The position numbers and the translations under genes are program-made. From assembly GCA_023052935.1 (NCBI GenBank), contig CM041292.1, positions 32,685,454 through 32,749,453 on the forward strand: a stretch of DNA of 64,000 nt, given 5' to 3'. Below, piece after piece: positions 34,054-44,400 of the stretch (position 1 is its first letter; the number at the start of each line of letters is the position of its first letter). Origin of the DNA: Piezodorus guildinii (taxonomy: Eukaryota > Arthropoda > Insecta > Hemiptera > Pentatomidae). A model generated the notes under the pieces. It was not told where the DNA came from. It worked only from the letters and a program-made list of their open reading frames with translations, and searched no databases.

Positions 34054-34435
34054 CAAACTGTTGAATAAATAAAATTGGAGGCTGATGTCTACTTCACCAC
34101 TATTTTATTGAAAAAAAATATTCGCACTACGTTTCGGCTAACAATGCCATCTTCTGGTGCAGTGGAACAACTTAGATTTAGTGTGGGTAGCTGCTTCCTA
34201 GTCAAAACCACATGACCAAATCATGATTTGGTCATGTGGTTTTGACTAGGAAGCAGCTACCCACACTAAATCTAAGTTGTTCCACTGCACCAGAAGATGG
34301 CATTGTTAGCCGAAACGTAGTGCGAATATTTTTTTTTCAATAAAATAGTGGTGAAGTAGACATCAGCCTCCAATTTTATTTATAAAAAATTTGACCTTCA
34401 CCTAAAAGAATCTACACCTTACAAACTGTTGAATA
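34054..34435. mobile_element. Palindromic insertion with 14-bp target duplication (Penelope-like ends)
   Basis: Two arms of about 159 bp (34065-34223 and 34224-34383) are near-perfect inverted copies meeting at CCAAATCATGATTTGG. Each arm contains ACCAGAAGATGGCATTGTTA then GCCGAAACGTAGTGCGAATA. The same 14 bases, CAAACTGTTGAATA, occur at 34054-34067 and 34422-34435, so palindrome plus about 38 bp on the right behave as one 354-bp insertion. The GAAGATGG...GCCGAAACG stem resembles ends of Penelope-like elements, which often show inverted terminal copies. That assignment is inference. Confidence 0.7.
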
Positions 34436-34477
34436 TAATAAATCGACTTCTCATTCCAATTCGAGTGAGAGAAACAA

Positions 34478-34482
<5 letters not shown>

Positions 34483-34571
<89 letters not shown>
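34483..34571. repeat. (TA)n tract at the 3' end of the LINE
   Basis: A long (TA)n run with one interruption lies immediately beyond the A-rich 3' UTR end of the minus-strand LINE. It could be the element's tail or its target. Confidence 0.9.
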
Positions 34572-34576
<5 letters not shown>

Positions 34577-34858
34577 AAACTAATTTAGATGATAGTAAAA
34601 AAAAAATAAAATAAAATAAAATACAAAATTATCCTTCTGTTCCTGTGCAGAGCTTTGATCAAAAAATAATTATATACAATTCCTATCTAATTAAAAAAAC
34701 AAAAATAAAAACAGGAGAGAAAAAAAAAATAAAAATAACTTCTACATTAACGCTTCTGTGATTTTTTAAATTTATTTATTTATCATTATTATTTTATCTT
34801 ATCTACCTTTTATTTATTTTTTTTTATATCTACTTTTTTTTTATTTGAACATTCTCAT

Positions 34859-37732
34859 TTAAAATTGGTTATTGTCGAGATTCCTTGAAAATTGAATGGA
34901 TAGGAAGTAATTGAATAGACGGGATTTAAAGGTTGGAAGGGTATTCGAGTTACGGATATGAGAAGGGATAGAGTTCCATACGGAAGATGATCGGATAATG
35001 AAAGATCTGTCGAAAGCTGCGGTTCGATGGGGCGGCATATACAAATCAGAAGGCCGTGCTTGAGTGTTGCGGGAATGAATCGAGGATTTGAATAGTAGGA
35101 GGTCAGAGATGTATGATGGACGGCGGGATCGGATTACTTGATAGAGGAAGGATGCCAAGAAGTACTTACGACGATAGGAAGGATAAAGCCACTTTAACTC
35201 TTTGTAGAATCGAGTGACAGAGGTGTCTCTGGAGATCCCAAAGATGAATCGGATGAAACAATTAAATAGCCTTTTTAGTTTTTCCTCAAGATCTCCAGAG
35301 ACACCCCCAAACACCGTACAGCAATAGTCAAAGTGGGGGAATATTAGGGAGGAAACCAGTAGCCTACGGGTTTCTAGAGGAAAGAGGTGACGGATGCCAT
35401 TTAATCGCTTTAGAGTGATGAAGGAGCGGCGGGAGATTTCAGAAATATGGTTTTTCCAGGAGAGGGTTTGGTCAAAAGTGATTCCAAGGTTTTTAATGGA
35501 GTGAAGGAATTCTATTGGATCATTATTTAGCAAAAGTGTAGGAATGGGAGGGAGAGTTTTAAGGAGCGGACTTGAACCTATTACGATTGCCTTAGTCTTC
35601 TTAGCATTCAGCTTTAGCTTGTTATCTGTGGCCCACTGACTAATTTTATTTAAATCATTTTGTAGCTTATCGGCTGCTAGTAATAGATCTGAGGGTGGGA
35701 AGGACAGGTAAATTTGGAAATCGTCGGCATACAAATGATATTGGGAGTGATCAATGAGGAGAGGAAGGTCATTTATGTAAATGGCAAATAGGGTGGGAGA
35801 CAGTGATGAGCCCTGTGGGACACCACAGGATAGAGGCAGAGTCGTGGAAGGAGTTTGGCCTGGAACCACTACGTACTGGGAACGGTCAGAAAGGAAGGAC
35901 TTGAACCATCGCAGAGCACTATTGGATAGAGGAAGATTTCTAAGTTTGGAAAGGAGAATGTTGTGATCAACGGTGTCGAAAGCTTTGGAAAAATCTAAAA
36001 GGATAAGGATTGTTAGTTGTTGGTGTTCCATGGCAGTTTGGAGGTCCTGAGTTATTTTAAGAAGAGCGGATTGAGTAGAATACCCTGCTCGGAAGCCGGA
36101 TTGTAGAGGATTCAAGAGGGAATTTTCTTCTAGGAAATTTGAGAGCTGGGTTTGCACAATTCGTTCCAGTGGCTTGGAAAGATTAGACAGGAGTGAAATA
36201 GGACGGAAGTCAAGCGGAGAAGAGGGGTTTGAGATTTTGTTCAATGGTCGGACTAGAGCGGTTTTCCAAGAGGTAGGAAATATGGAATATTGCAAGGAAA
36301 AATTGTAAACATGATAAAGAATGGGTAAGAGGACCGGAAGACAGGATTTTATTAATGTTACAGGGATGTTATCAGGTCCATAATCATTGGTGTGGGATTT
36401 AAGGATTATGGTTAATAATTCCTCATCTGAGATGTGAGAGAAAAAAAAGCTATTTGGGTTAAAGCTATGATCTTCAATATCGGTAAAGGATGGCGAGTTA
36501 GGAGCAAAGGATGTGAAATGATTATTAAGATCGTCTGGTGTGACTGGGATTGAGGTGAGGTTATTCGATTCTGGGAAAGATAATTTACGCAGTATTTTCC
36601 ATTTTGATTTGGAATCAGGAGCATTGGAGAGGGCGGTATGGATATGGAGGGATTTAGCTCGCCGAACTGCGACCTGGGTTTCATTTCGAAGTTCTTTAAA
36701 ATGCACAAAGTCTGCAGGCAGGCGAGTACGACGAAATTTGCGTCTTGCTGCTTCCCGTCTTCTCATCATTGTCTTTATTTCAGGAGTCAGCCAAGGCGCA
36801 GTTGGGCGGCGTAAGGTTCGGGTTATCATAGGAGCATGTAAGTCTAATAAGGATTTTAGATTTGAGGTAAGAGAGGAAACCATAGGATCTATGGAATTAT
36901 AGGAATATATGATGTCCCAATGGAAGGATTCCAGGCCATTTTGAAGGGATTCGTAGGAGAGTAGGTTCAAATTACGATAAGAAATCACTTTAGGAGAGAA
37001 GGATTTAACGGGTAAGTTGTAAGTAATCTGGATGAGGTCGTGCGAAGAAAGGAACGGGACCGGGTGCTGGGAAGACGAAAGGACTTTGAGAGGAGAGTCT
37101 GTAATATGGAGGTCTAACCAGGTGTCAGAAAATTGAGTATGGTGGGTAGGAGAGTAGGGTACTAGGTAGAGATTCAGAGAGAACAAAAGGTTGGAGAGAA
37201 AATATCTATCTGACGATTCAGATGCCATATTAACATTAAAGTCTCCTGAGATAATGATATTAGAATAGCAGGAAACCATTTGGATAAGGGAAGATTCAAA
37301 CAGGTCATCGAATGGTATGTAAGGCGGTCGGTAGATAAGTACATAAAGGAGAGGAGATGAGAAAGTTGAAATCTCCACAAATATATATTCAAGATGAGGA
37401 TAGTCAGGAGAAGGAGATTGGAAAAGGATTTTGGCCTCGAGGCTGTCATGTATATACAGACCCACACCACCACCCCTACGATCAGATCTATCATGGCGAA
37501 GGAAGGAATAATTGGAGAGGGATACTTGAGAGGTTGGGATGTGAGGTTTGAGCCAGGTTTCGGATACAGCTATTATGTGATAGAAATTATCTAGAAAATA
37601 TTGTTGGAATTCATCGATATGGGCTATGAGGGATTGTGCATTAACGTGACAGGACATGAGGAGATTGGTCATGACTGGGAATGTGAAGTAATAGAACAGG
37701 AAAAAATTTTTAGGTTTAGGAATAGGATACAA
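34859..37732 (-). CDS. LINE ORF2: apurinic-type endonuclease and reverse transcriptase (957 aa)
   Basis: It nicks target DNA and reverse-transcribes the element RNA (target-primed reverse transcription). N-terminal endonuclease (about 20-240): HVNAQSL with Asn31, VSETW with Glu58, GDFNVN at 163-168 and SSHD at 229-232. Reverse transcriptase (about 455-730): QSGFRAGYST at 544-553, motif A LLDFSKAFDTVDH with Asp580 and Asp586, motif B GVPQGSSLSP at 637-646, motif C YADD at 668-671. The C-terminal part has NLGITFDQTLSWKNHI and FPHFDYCCTVFGG. No stop or missing catalytic residue is seen, and the length is normal for the group. Met21 is an alternative start, since the first 20 residues look like translated UTR. 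The closest group is CR1/jockey-like; clade not settled. Confidence 0.92.
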   Translation of the reverse strand: MYPIPKPKNFFLFYYFTFPVMTNLLMSCHVNAQSLIAHIDEFQQYFLDNFYHIIAVSETWLKPHIPTSQVSLSNYSFLRHDRSDRRGGGVGLYIHDSLEAKILFQSPSPDYPHLEYIFVEISTFSSPLLYVLIYRPPYIPFDDLFESSLIQMVSCYSNIIISGDFNVNMASESSDRYFLSNLLFSLNLYLVPYSPTHHTQFSDTWLDLHITDSPLKVLSSSQHPVPFLSSHDLIQITYNLPVKSFSPKVISYRNLNLLSYESLQNGLESFHWDIIYSYNSIDPMVSSLTSNLKSLLDLHAPMITRTLRRPTAPWLTPEIKTMMRRREAARRKFRRTRLPADFVHFKELRNETQVAVRRAKSLHIHTALSNAPDSKSKWKILRKLSFPESNNLTSIPVTPDDLNNHFTSFAPNSPSFTDIEDHSFNPNSFFFSHISDEELLTIILKSHTNDYGPDNIPVTLIKSCLPVLLPILYHVYNFSLQYSIFPTSWKTALVRPLNKISNPSSPLDFRPISLLSNLSKPLERIVQTQLSNFLEENSLLNPLQSGFRAGYSTQSALLKITQDLQTAMEHQQLTILILLDFSKAFDTVDHNILLSKLRNLPLSNSALRWFKSFLSDRSQYVVVPGQTPSTTLPLSCGVPQGSSLSPTLFAIYINDLPLLIDHSQYHLYADDFQIYLSFPPSDLLLAADKLQNDLNKISQWATDNKLKLNAKKTKAIVIGSSPLLKTLPPIPTLLLNNDPIEFLHSIKNLGITFDQTLSWKNHISEISRRSFITLKRLNGIRHLFPLETRRLLVSSLIFPHFDYCCTVFGGVSGDLEEKLKRLFNCFIRFIFGISRDTSVTRFYKELKWLYPSYRRKYFLASFLYQVIRSRRPSYISDLLLFKSSIHSRNTQARPSDLYMPPHRTAAFDRSFIIRSSSVWNSIPSHIRNSNTLPTFKSRLFNYFLSIQFSRNLDNNQF

Positions 37733-38023
37733 TACATTTTTAAGAAGTGTTCAATAAAATAAGAAAAAAAAAAAATACAATTTCAAAAAATTCAATAAAA
37801 AATAAGATAAATATATAATCAATGACTTAATGAATCTATATAATATTAAAAATACATTTTCAGGAGAAATATAAATAAAAAAGGAAAACAAATAAAAATT
37901 ATTGCTACTGAAAACTTTTAACATAGAAAAAAATAAAAGTAAACCAACAAAAATAAATATAACTAATACTTCTGTGAGAAAAAATAAACCTTTTATAATC
38001 AGTTGGAGACTAACTAAAATATT

Positions 38024-38941
38024 TCAGGTAAAAACGTCCAAGTCGGTTGGTTTACTTACTATTACCACCGGGAAGCCATCAGATTTCCGACACCTAACTC
38101 TACCCCCACTAAACCAGACATACTTTATGTTCACGGCCACTTTTTTCTGCCTGGCTAACCAGTAGAGGTGTCGGTTGGCGGGTGTCATTGCTTCGCTCAC
38201 ATAAACTCGATGGGAATCATTTTCTCCCCAGCCTAGGTGTCGGGTAGAGAAATCTCTTTTTACTCTCCTTAACTGCACCAACTCGTCCCTTAAAGTCTGA
38301 CGAACAAAACGAACAATTATAGGTCCCGGCGTTCCTTCCTGTTTCGGCCTGAGCCGCGCGGCGTGGTCCAGATCGGCCGGTGTCAGCTGGATGCCCAGTC
38401 CCGCTCCGACGCTCATTATCGTGCCCACCACGGTCTCTCCTGGCTTTTCTGGGATACCTCTTATTTCTAAGGTATTTGACAATTGGGTTTGTTCTGCATA
38501 AATTAGACGGCTCTCTAGGTCTGTTATTTTTTGTTTTAGAGTGTTATTTTCGGTAGTTATTGTTTCGATTTTCTTGTTTTGTTCCTCCAGAAGATTTTCT
38601 ATTTTTAATAATCTCTCCATATTTTCAAAGGAGAGGTCATTTTGTTTTTGGAGTGTTTCTTTAATACTTTTTAACTCGTCGATTCCTTGTAATCGTGCCT
38701 TCATCTCCCTAACTTCAACGGTGAGCGCCCTCAGTATTTCTAACATAGAACTAGGGTCAGTTACTGGTGATGTTTGTGAAGCTGTGTCACAATCGGGACA
38801 TATCCATTTTTTAATATTTTCGTGGTCTATTGCTTCCATTTTAAGACATTTAGCATGATAAATGTTGTGACAACTATTACACACTATTTTTGCTTTATCG
38901 TCTCTTCCGACGCTTTTATTGCAATATTTACAATTTGCCAT
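38024..38941 (-). CDS. LINE ORF1: PHD-finger, coiled-coil nucleic-acid-binding protein (305 aa)
   Basis: The N-terminus is a PHD-type C4HC3 zinc finger with Cys4, Cys7, Cys21, Cys24, His29, Cys32, Cys48 and Cys51. A coiled coil follows (about 70-150, rich in Glu, Lys, Leu and Asn, e.g. LEEQNKKIETITTENNTL). The C-terminal domain (about 150-300) begins NTLEIRGIPEKPGE and has HAARLRPK and PGPIIVRFVRQ. This layout resembles insect LINE ORF1 proteins whose C-terminal part is related to the baculovirus FP domain. It is expected to coat the element RNA in the ribonucleoprotein. The ATG sits about 135 bp inside the presumed 5' end. It is intact. Confidence 0.85.
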   Translation of the reverse strand: MANCKYCNKSVGRDDKAKIVCNSCHNIYHAKCLKMEAIDHENIKKWICPDCDTASQTSPVTDPSSMLEILRALTVEVREMKARLQGIDELKSIKETLQKQNDLSFENMERLLKIENLLEEQNKKIETITTENNTLKQKITDLESRLIYAEQTQLSNTLEIRGIPEKPGETVVGTIMSVGAGLGIQLTPADLDHAARLRPKQEGTPGPIIVRFVRQTLRDELVQLRRVKRDFSTRHLGWGENDSHRVYVSEAMTPANRHLYWLARQKKVAVNIKYVWFSGGRVRCRKSDGFPVVIVSKPTDLDVFT

Positions 38942-39076
38942 AGCGGAATAAAAAAATAAATAGCGAGTAAATAAACGAAAGTGAATGAAACGATAATATA
39001 AACACTGCGTGTTTACGACGAGACTAGTGGGATTACTTCTATGAACACACTGTCCCCACTCCTATTACTCGGCAGC

Positions 39077-39283
39077 ACTGACGAAATGAATACTTTAAAG
39101 TTATTAATATTTGTTGTATATTCCTATTGCTAAAGTAAAACAATAATACTAAACTACAGGGTTACCTGACGTTTAATAATGTTTTAGATTTTCTACGGAG
39201 TAGGCCCAAGATAACTGATAAAATAAAACTTGAACTAGAGACACACAATATGAGAACTTATCACCACAAGAGATACTCTAAGA

Positions 39284-39331
<48 letters not shown>

Positions 39332-39740
39332 CCATCTCTGATCATAGGCAGGCAGAATTATGCTATGAACCGTTTGAAAATTTTAGCTATGATAAAAAAC
39401 CCCATCCATATTTGTAAAATTATTCGTTAAAACTGTTTAATAAGGTTCTGTATAAACATAACTATAGTTCCCAGGAAATCAAAGATTCGTTTTCTCGAGT
39501 TTACAATCGTTATAGTCGATCTAAACAAGAATAAGAAAATAATAATAATGATAAAAAATCTCTTTCATTTATAGCCTTCAGAAAGCGGTATCAAAAGGAA
39601 TCATAAGAATAAGATTATTGTGGGAGAGATCTTTCGAAGTTTTTTTTTCTTCTTCTATATCCATCACGAAGCCATCTCTTCTTCCTCTTCGATTGTTTCT
39701 CCTTTTCCTTTCCGTTCTCGATTTCTTTCCTATCCCACAG
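39077..39740. other. AT-rich stretch with (TA)n and a pyrimidine-rich tract
   Basis: A (TA)n tract (39286-39328) and a long C/T-rich tract (39646-39738, TTCCTCTTCG...TATCCCACAG) that would suit a splice acceptor. No confident gene. Confidence 0.4.
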
Positions 39741-39856
39741 ATGTCCTTGAGACCCGGACGCCCGCCGTGGTACACGTTCGTGTGGAAATGTCGTGGTCGA
39801 ATGAACTTTTATACAACTTTATCGTACTTGCAAGAACCGATGAAATTAATTTGTGA
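39741..39856 (+). CDS. Candidate terminal exon after a strong acceptor (unrecognised)
   Basis: A long pyrimidine tract ends in TATCCCACAG at 39740. Downstream, one frame reads VLETRTPAVVHVRVEMSWSN, then ELLYNFIVLARTDEIN, to a TGA at 39854-39856. Another frame opens with an ATG directly after the acceptor and runs to 39968. The segment is GC-richer with coding-like texture, but no homologue is recognised and no upstream exon is identified. The minus strand is also open here, so chance is possible. Confidence 0.25.
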
Positions 39857-40940
39857 CTGGAAAGACTTGACCTCAATGATGAGGGAACATGCTGTTGCCC
39901 GTTATGGTCTTTGCGAAAATTTCAATTTCGACGAGGCATTATTGACCTTTGTACTAAGTTCATTTTGATTCGACCTTTTTGATGTAATAGTTCTCCCATT
40001 GCTTGATCTTTGATATATTGTTATTTTCTCCTCCCACGAGATTATGACCGTTCTTGGAAATCACGACTGTAATTATATACTTCTCTGGTGTGTTCTCGAA
40101 TAATTGAATAATATTTAATAAAAATTCATTATTCATATGGTTATATTCTGTTATAAATAATCGAAAAATTATTAATTTATGTAAAGTAGCCGTTAATCAT
40201 GTTGCTAGCTTGCCTACTCCTACTGCTATGTGGAAATTTCGAAGTGCTTTCAAGAAATGTACACATTTTTTTAGAAAGTCTTAAAAAAAAAAAACGTTCT
40301 TGTTCTAAACTTTATTGTAGCCAGTTTCGAATCTGCGCTGTCTCTGAGAATCCTTGTTGTGAAGATGGCACCTTTAAGTATAATTGAAGTGTTATTATTT
40401 TAGTTGAGGTAATTAGGAAAACCCCATCTGGGCAACTAAATGAGCTTTTTTTCTCCATGTTATTTCTATTGTTTTGTAAATATGGTGTTAATGAAGTCTT
40501 GTATCATTATTATCAATATATATAATATAATATATATTTTATAAAAAAATATATATATATATATACTCAACGAGTTAAGAGATTTTTAACGACGATTGTG
40601 TTCAGGCTACGTTTCGTTAATTTATTGTTCTCTTATTCATGATCTAGCGGTGAAAAAACACAATTTAATATTAAAATTTGCATACAATAATTAGTAGTTG
40701 GCAAGGTAGTTTCAGAGGAAGAAAAAATTTTTAGATTCGTGTAAGCTTTTAAGCTTATTAATTCAATGCATTCTTAAGTTTATCTAAAATTCTTTTCTTT
40801 CTCTAAAACAATAACGTCATCTGCTGATTTTTTCATGCAAATTTTAATATGATTTTTTTTTTTACTGTAAGAACATGAATATGAGAACAATAAATTGACG
40901 AAACGTAGCCTAAAAACAATTGTTAATTTACCCATAGGAA

Positions 40941-41019
<79 letters not shown>
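39857..41019. other. AT-rich stretch with (TA)n tracts
   Basis: (TA)n at 40549-40564 and 40945-41019, the latter being the insertion target of the mariner copy. Frames here are short; one on the minus strand is an artefact of the (TA)n tract. Confidence 0.5.
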
Positions 41020-41023
<4 letters not shown>

Positions 41024-41946
41024 GTTGTGTCACATGAAATGTCCGTTTTCAACGTAAAGGATTTTTATTAAAAATACCATATGAAAACAAGACAATTTTA
41101 TTCGAAGTATTTATCTTCTTTTTCTACACATTTTTCCTAACGTGACACCAACATTTTTATCCCCGAACTGAAAACCTCTGAGCTTCGAAGTGAAACAAAA
41201 TCTGAAAACGCACTTTTCACTTGATCATCATTTTCAAAAAGTTTACCTTTGACGAAGTTGTTTAAATTCCTGAACAGGCGGTAATCTGTTGGAGACAAGT
41301 CGGGAGAATATGGTGGGTGCGGAAGAACTTCGCAGCCCAGTTCTTTCAATTTTTGCACGGTATGTTTTGAAACATGGGGTCTTGCTGCCGCTTAGTGAGA
41401 TCATGAGGGACCCATGTATCGAGCTTTTTTACTTTCCCAATACACATTAAATGTCTGGAAACGGTAGATGCAATTGCATTTAGCTGTGCTGAGATTCCTT
41501 TAACTGTTTGGTGGGGTTTCCTTCTACTGTATGTTTGAGGACATCGTTGTCTATTACGGACGGTGGTCTTACTCGGGGCAAGTTTTCCAAGTCGGTATCC
41601 CCCCCAGCTGAAAACTTAGCAAACCAATGGCGAATGGTCCGTTCATTAACACTCTCTTCCCCAAACGTCTTGCAAATATTTCTAGCGGCCTCAGCTGCTC
41701 TATGGCCGGGTTTAAACTCGTACAAAAATAATACTCGAAAATCGCGTGTTTCCATGGCCATATTTGGAGGTATACTAAAAAGTGGGTAATTGATTGGGAA
41801 GCTAATGTTTATAATACAAATGTAGAGGATTAGTAACTGTTTACTTTAAATATGTAAACATTCGGAAAAAAAACAACAGAGATCTGCAAGATCCTTTATG
41901 TATTTCAGAAACTATAAAAACGGACATTTCATGTGAAACAACCCAA
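41020..41946 (-). mobile_element. mariner deletion derivative, copy 1 (927 bp)
   Basis: Ends TTGGGTTGTGTCACATGAAA and its inverted counterpart (CATGTGAAACAACCCAA) are flanked by TA on both sides, as expected for Tc1/mariner insertion. On the minus strand the 5' half (41761-41480) encodes the N-terminal helix-turn-helix part (RVLFLYEFKPGHRAAEAARN, NERTIRHWFAKFSAG). The 3' half (41358-41137) encodes the end of the catalytic domain with HPPYSPDLSPTDYRLF, holding the third Asp of the D,D34D triad. The stretch with the first two catalytic Asp residues is absent. Additional indels break the N-terminal frame. It cannot make active transposase but keeps both ends. Confidence 0.92.
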
Positions 41947-42717
41947 TATATATATATACTGGAAATAGTTCGGAGCGTAGGTGGATCGTATCAAGGTTAG
42001 CTATGCGAATTTAGATTTGGTTTGGTGGTGGCTGCTAATTGAGTCCTAGCTGTATCGAACCTTTTTCAAGGTATATATGTATCAATGTATGAAAATATAA
42101 AAAAAAAAAATATTTGGGGGGATGGGGCAAATACGCATTTTTATAAAATCAGCAAGCAATTCCAGACGAATATATTATATACAAATCGTAGGAAGATTTT
42201 CCTGCCTACGAGAATAATAAATCTGGCGCGTGAAATATTAGATTTCGCCAATCAACTTGCTTTGTGTTAAATTTAGGTATTTCTCGCTAAGGGGTGAATT
42301 ATGCTCGTATTTTATTACGGCCTCTTTATTGCGAGAATATATATATATATATATAGAAGTAAACCTTAAATCCTAAGACACTTAAAGGTGTGGCGAATTG
42401 CGTGAGCGAATTCCATACCGCAGGAATGTGCCTGCATAATATTTCTGAACAGCTGAAGCTTTGGAAATAGGTTAGTCTATCTGTAATAAATCTCTTAGGA
42501 CTAGTCATTTTATCCTGTGTGACCATAGTTGATTTTAAGCATAGCAAGAACTAGACAGTATTTGATCCATGGCTCATACCTTTAATTATACAGTTATTTT
42601 ATTTATACTATATATTTATGGTTATTGTGACTGAAGAAATATATATAATGATTGATCTTAAAAATGTATTTACGCGATATAAAATAAATATTAAATATTT
42701 GAAGTTAAACCAAAATA
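41947..42717. other. Stretch without recognised gene
   Basis: Short (TA)n tracts (41947-41960, 42337-42354) and AT-rich sequence. No recognised coding. Confidence 0.4.
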
Positions 42718-43283
42718 ATATTTGGTGTCCGCAACACACGACTTTCACTTACCTCAGCTGTTGGAATAAATTTAAGAACTTTGATCTAATAATAAAACTT
42801 ATTATCTACAATCACATTGTCATATCAGCTTTTCATTCTTCTCTATTACCTTTCACTACTTTGTGAATAAGATTATATTTTTTTTAATATCTTTCCAACG
42901 AGATATTATACATATTTTTAACTGTTCTTGTTGTAAAAAGAATTGAAAAAAAAAAAATGTTTTGGTCTTTTCTTTTTTATTTGCACATCAAGTTCGTTCA
43001 ACTTAACTATTTACTTATTTTTTTTATCAATACTAACAGGATGATATAGTTAATATTTTTAAATCTACAAAATAAAATGTACTTTAGAGGAAGAAAATAT
43101 CGGCATTTAACCTCTGTTGGACTATTCTAATAACATAGAAACATAAATGATATTAAAGCCTAAATTTTATATTAAAGTTGTACACAGACATTTTTGCGGG
43201 TCTCGGGGTACCCTGAGACGTGTATTTTGGTGAAAAATCGAATTCGGAAGTTTTCACGGTCGTGTAAAATACCATCTTATATT
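42718..43283 (-). repeat. Family R copy, minus orientation, decayed
   Basis: Starts TTTGGTGTCCGCAACACACG with ACTTTCACTTACCT. It keeps TCAGCTTTTCATTCTTCTCT, a mutated CTTTCCAACGAGATATTATA, and GGTACCCTGAGACGTGTATT. The middle is shortened. Confidence 0.75.
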
Positions 43284-43589
43284 CCACTAGCTGTGTCACG
43301 CAGCTTTGCTCGCGAATATTGCATTTCGTATTAATTTATGTGCGTTTATAGTGAGATTGGCTATAATAAATATCAACTATCAGCTACTCTTTGTTGTCAT
43401 TTAAAGCCCGATCTTGATTTATTCCTGTCAAATTTACAATAGCAAATCAGTAGAAGTGGTTATATCCATAATCACTTAATATGTAAAAATAATCGTCACA
43501 AATCATTTTAAAAAAATAAATAACAATTGAATATATTTTCATAGTAACCTACACTCGAAACAGATATGAAATGCTTAATTTCTTAAAAG

Positions 43590-43830
43590 GGTCGGTCACC
43601 TGTATGTAGTGACCAGCCAGGTGCCCTTAAGATTTTTTAATGAGAGAAAAAAACAACCTTAGCTATGCCCTCCTTCGCAGGGGACGTAAAATGGTGGTCC
43701 CAAGCTTTTGCGATTCCATGAACTCGTTAAAGATCTCTACCCTAACTAAACTTGGAGAGGAAAAAATTAGTCATCATACGATTAGCCATAGTAGTATAAA
43801 AGTGACGTTAAGTACTCCCCAGTAGCCTCA
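43590..43830 (+). mobile_element. SINE-1 copy, nested
   Basis: Head decayed. Retains GATTTTTTAATGAGAGAAAA, CTCCTTCGCAGGGGACGTAA, GTGGTCCCAAGC, TCGTTAAAGATCTC, ACGATTAGCCATAGTAGTAT and AAAGTGACGTTAAG. Confidence 0.7.
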
Positions 43831-44400
43831 TCTCTCTTCGGACCAAATATTTTAGTACCTTATTTTCTAAAACCTTTAGCCGTTGTCCGTCCTTTAAAGT
43901 AAGCGGCCACGTTTCACCGTCGGAAGAATAATAGTTTTATAAATTCTAACCTTTAAGATTTTAGACAGAAGCTAAGTAATTTCGCAACTGAATTATAACG
44001 CGCATTCCCCGCCTTTAACCAGGACTTTATTTCCTCCTAGATTTATTTTTTCGTTATCATTCAACCTAAATACTTAAATTTCTCTTCGTGTTCAAAAGTA
44101 TATCCTGAAATATCAATATCACTATGATCGCCACTGTCTCTGCTACAAATAATATATTTTGTCTTTTCGGTATTTATTTCGAGCCCTATTTCTTTACCGG
44201 TTTTTATTAGCGGACTTGTATTTAGTTGTTTAGTTTCCGTGTCTTCCTTTAGCAGTAACAAATCATCGGCGTTTCCCAGAACCGGAATTTTATCACCCAA
44301 ATTTAAACCTTCTTAGTACATGTCACCTTTTCTTTGATATATTCTAAAGCGACTTCGTCTGCATCAATTTCTGTTATTATGATAGCTATTAAGAGGTTTT
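43815..44400 (-). pseudogene. Decayed LINE reverse-transcriptase fragment
   Basis: On the minus strand, VLGNADDLLLLKED (motif C region with Ala-Asp-Asp) and GKEIGLEINTEKTKYIICSR lead to EEKFKYLG. In shifted frames there follow GNARYNSVAKLL, RIYKTIILPT and LKDGQRLKVLENKVL. This is the order of the C-terminal half of an RTE-like LINE polymerase. Stops and frameshifts are present, so it is dead. It differs from the intact LINE family in this window. Confidence 0.75.

Larger units (their letters stand above)
34572..39076 (-). mobile_element. Apparently intact non-LTR retrotransposon (LINE), about 4.5 kb
   Basis: Two long uninterrupted ORFs in order on the minus strand: ORF1 (PHD finger plus coiled coil) and ORF2 (endonuclease plus reverse transcriptase), separated by 291 bp. 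The 3' UTR is A-rich and ends by the (TA)n tract. The 5' edge is placed near 39076, where the minus strand reads GTCAGTGCTGCCGAGTAATA; this boundary is a guess. The organisation fits the CR1/jockey group. A second, 5'-truncated copy of the same element ends the window (63751 on), which supports the 3' boundary. No target duplication was found. Confidence 0.85.

Noticed and set aside
35781..37594. Plus- and minus-strand frames overlapping LINE ORF2
   Set aside because: Shadows of the polymerase ORF in other frames.
40780..41052. 90-codon minus-strand frame near the mariner copy
   Set aside because: It is mainly translated (TA)n sequence and runs into the mariner end.
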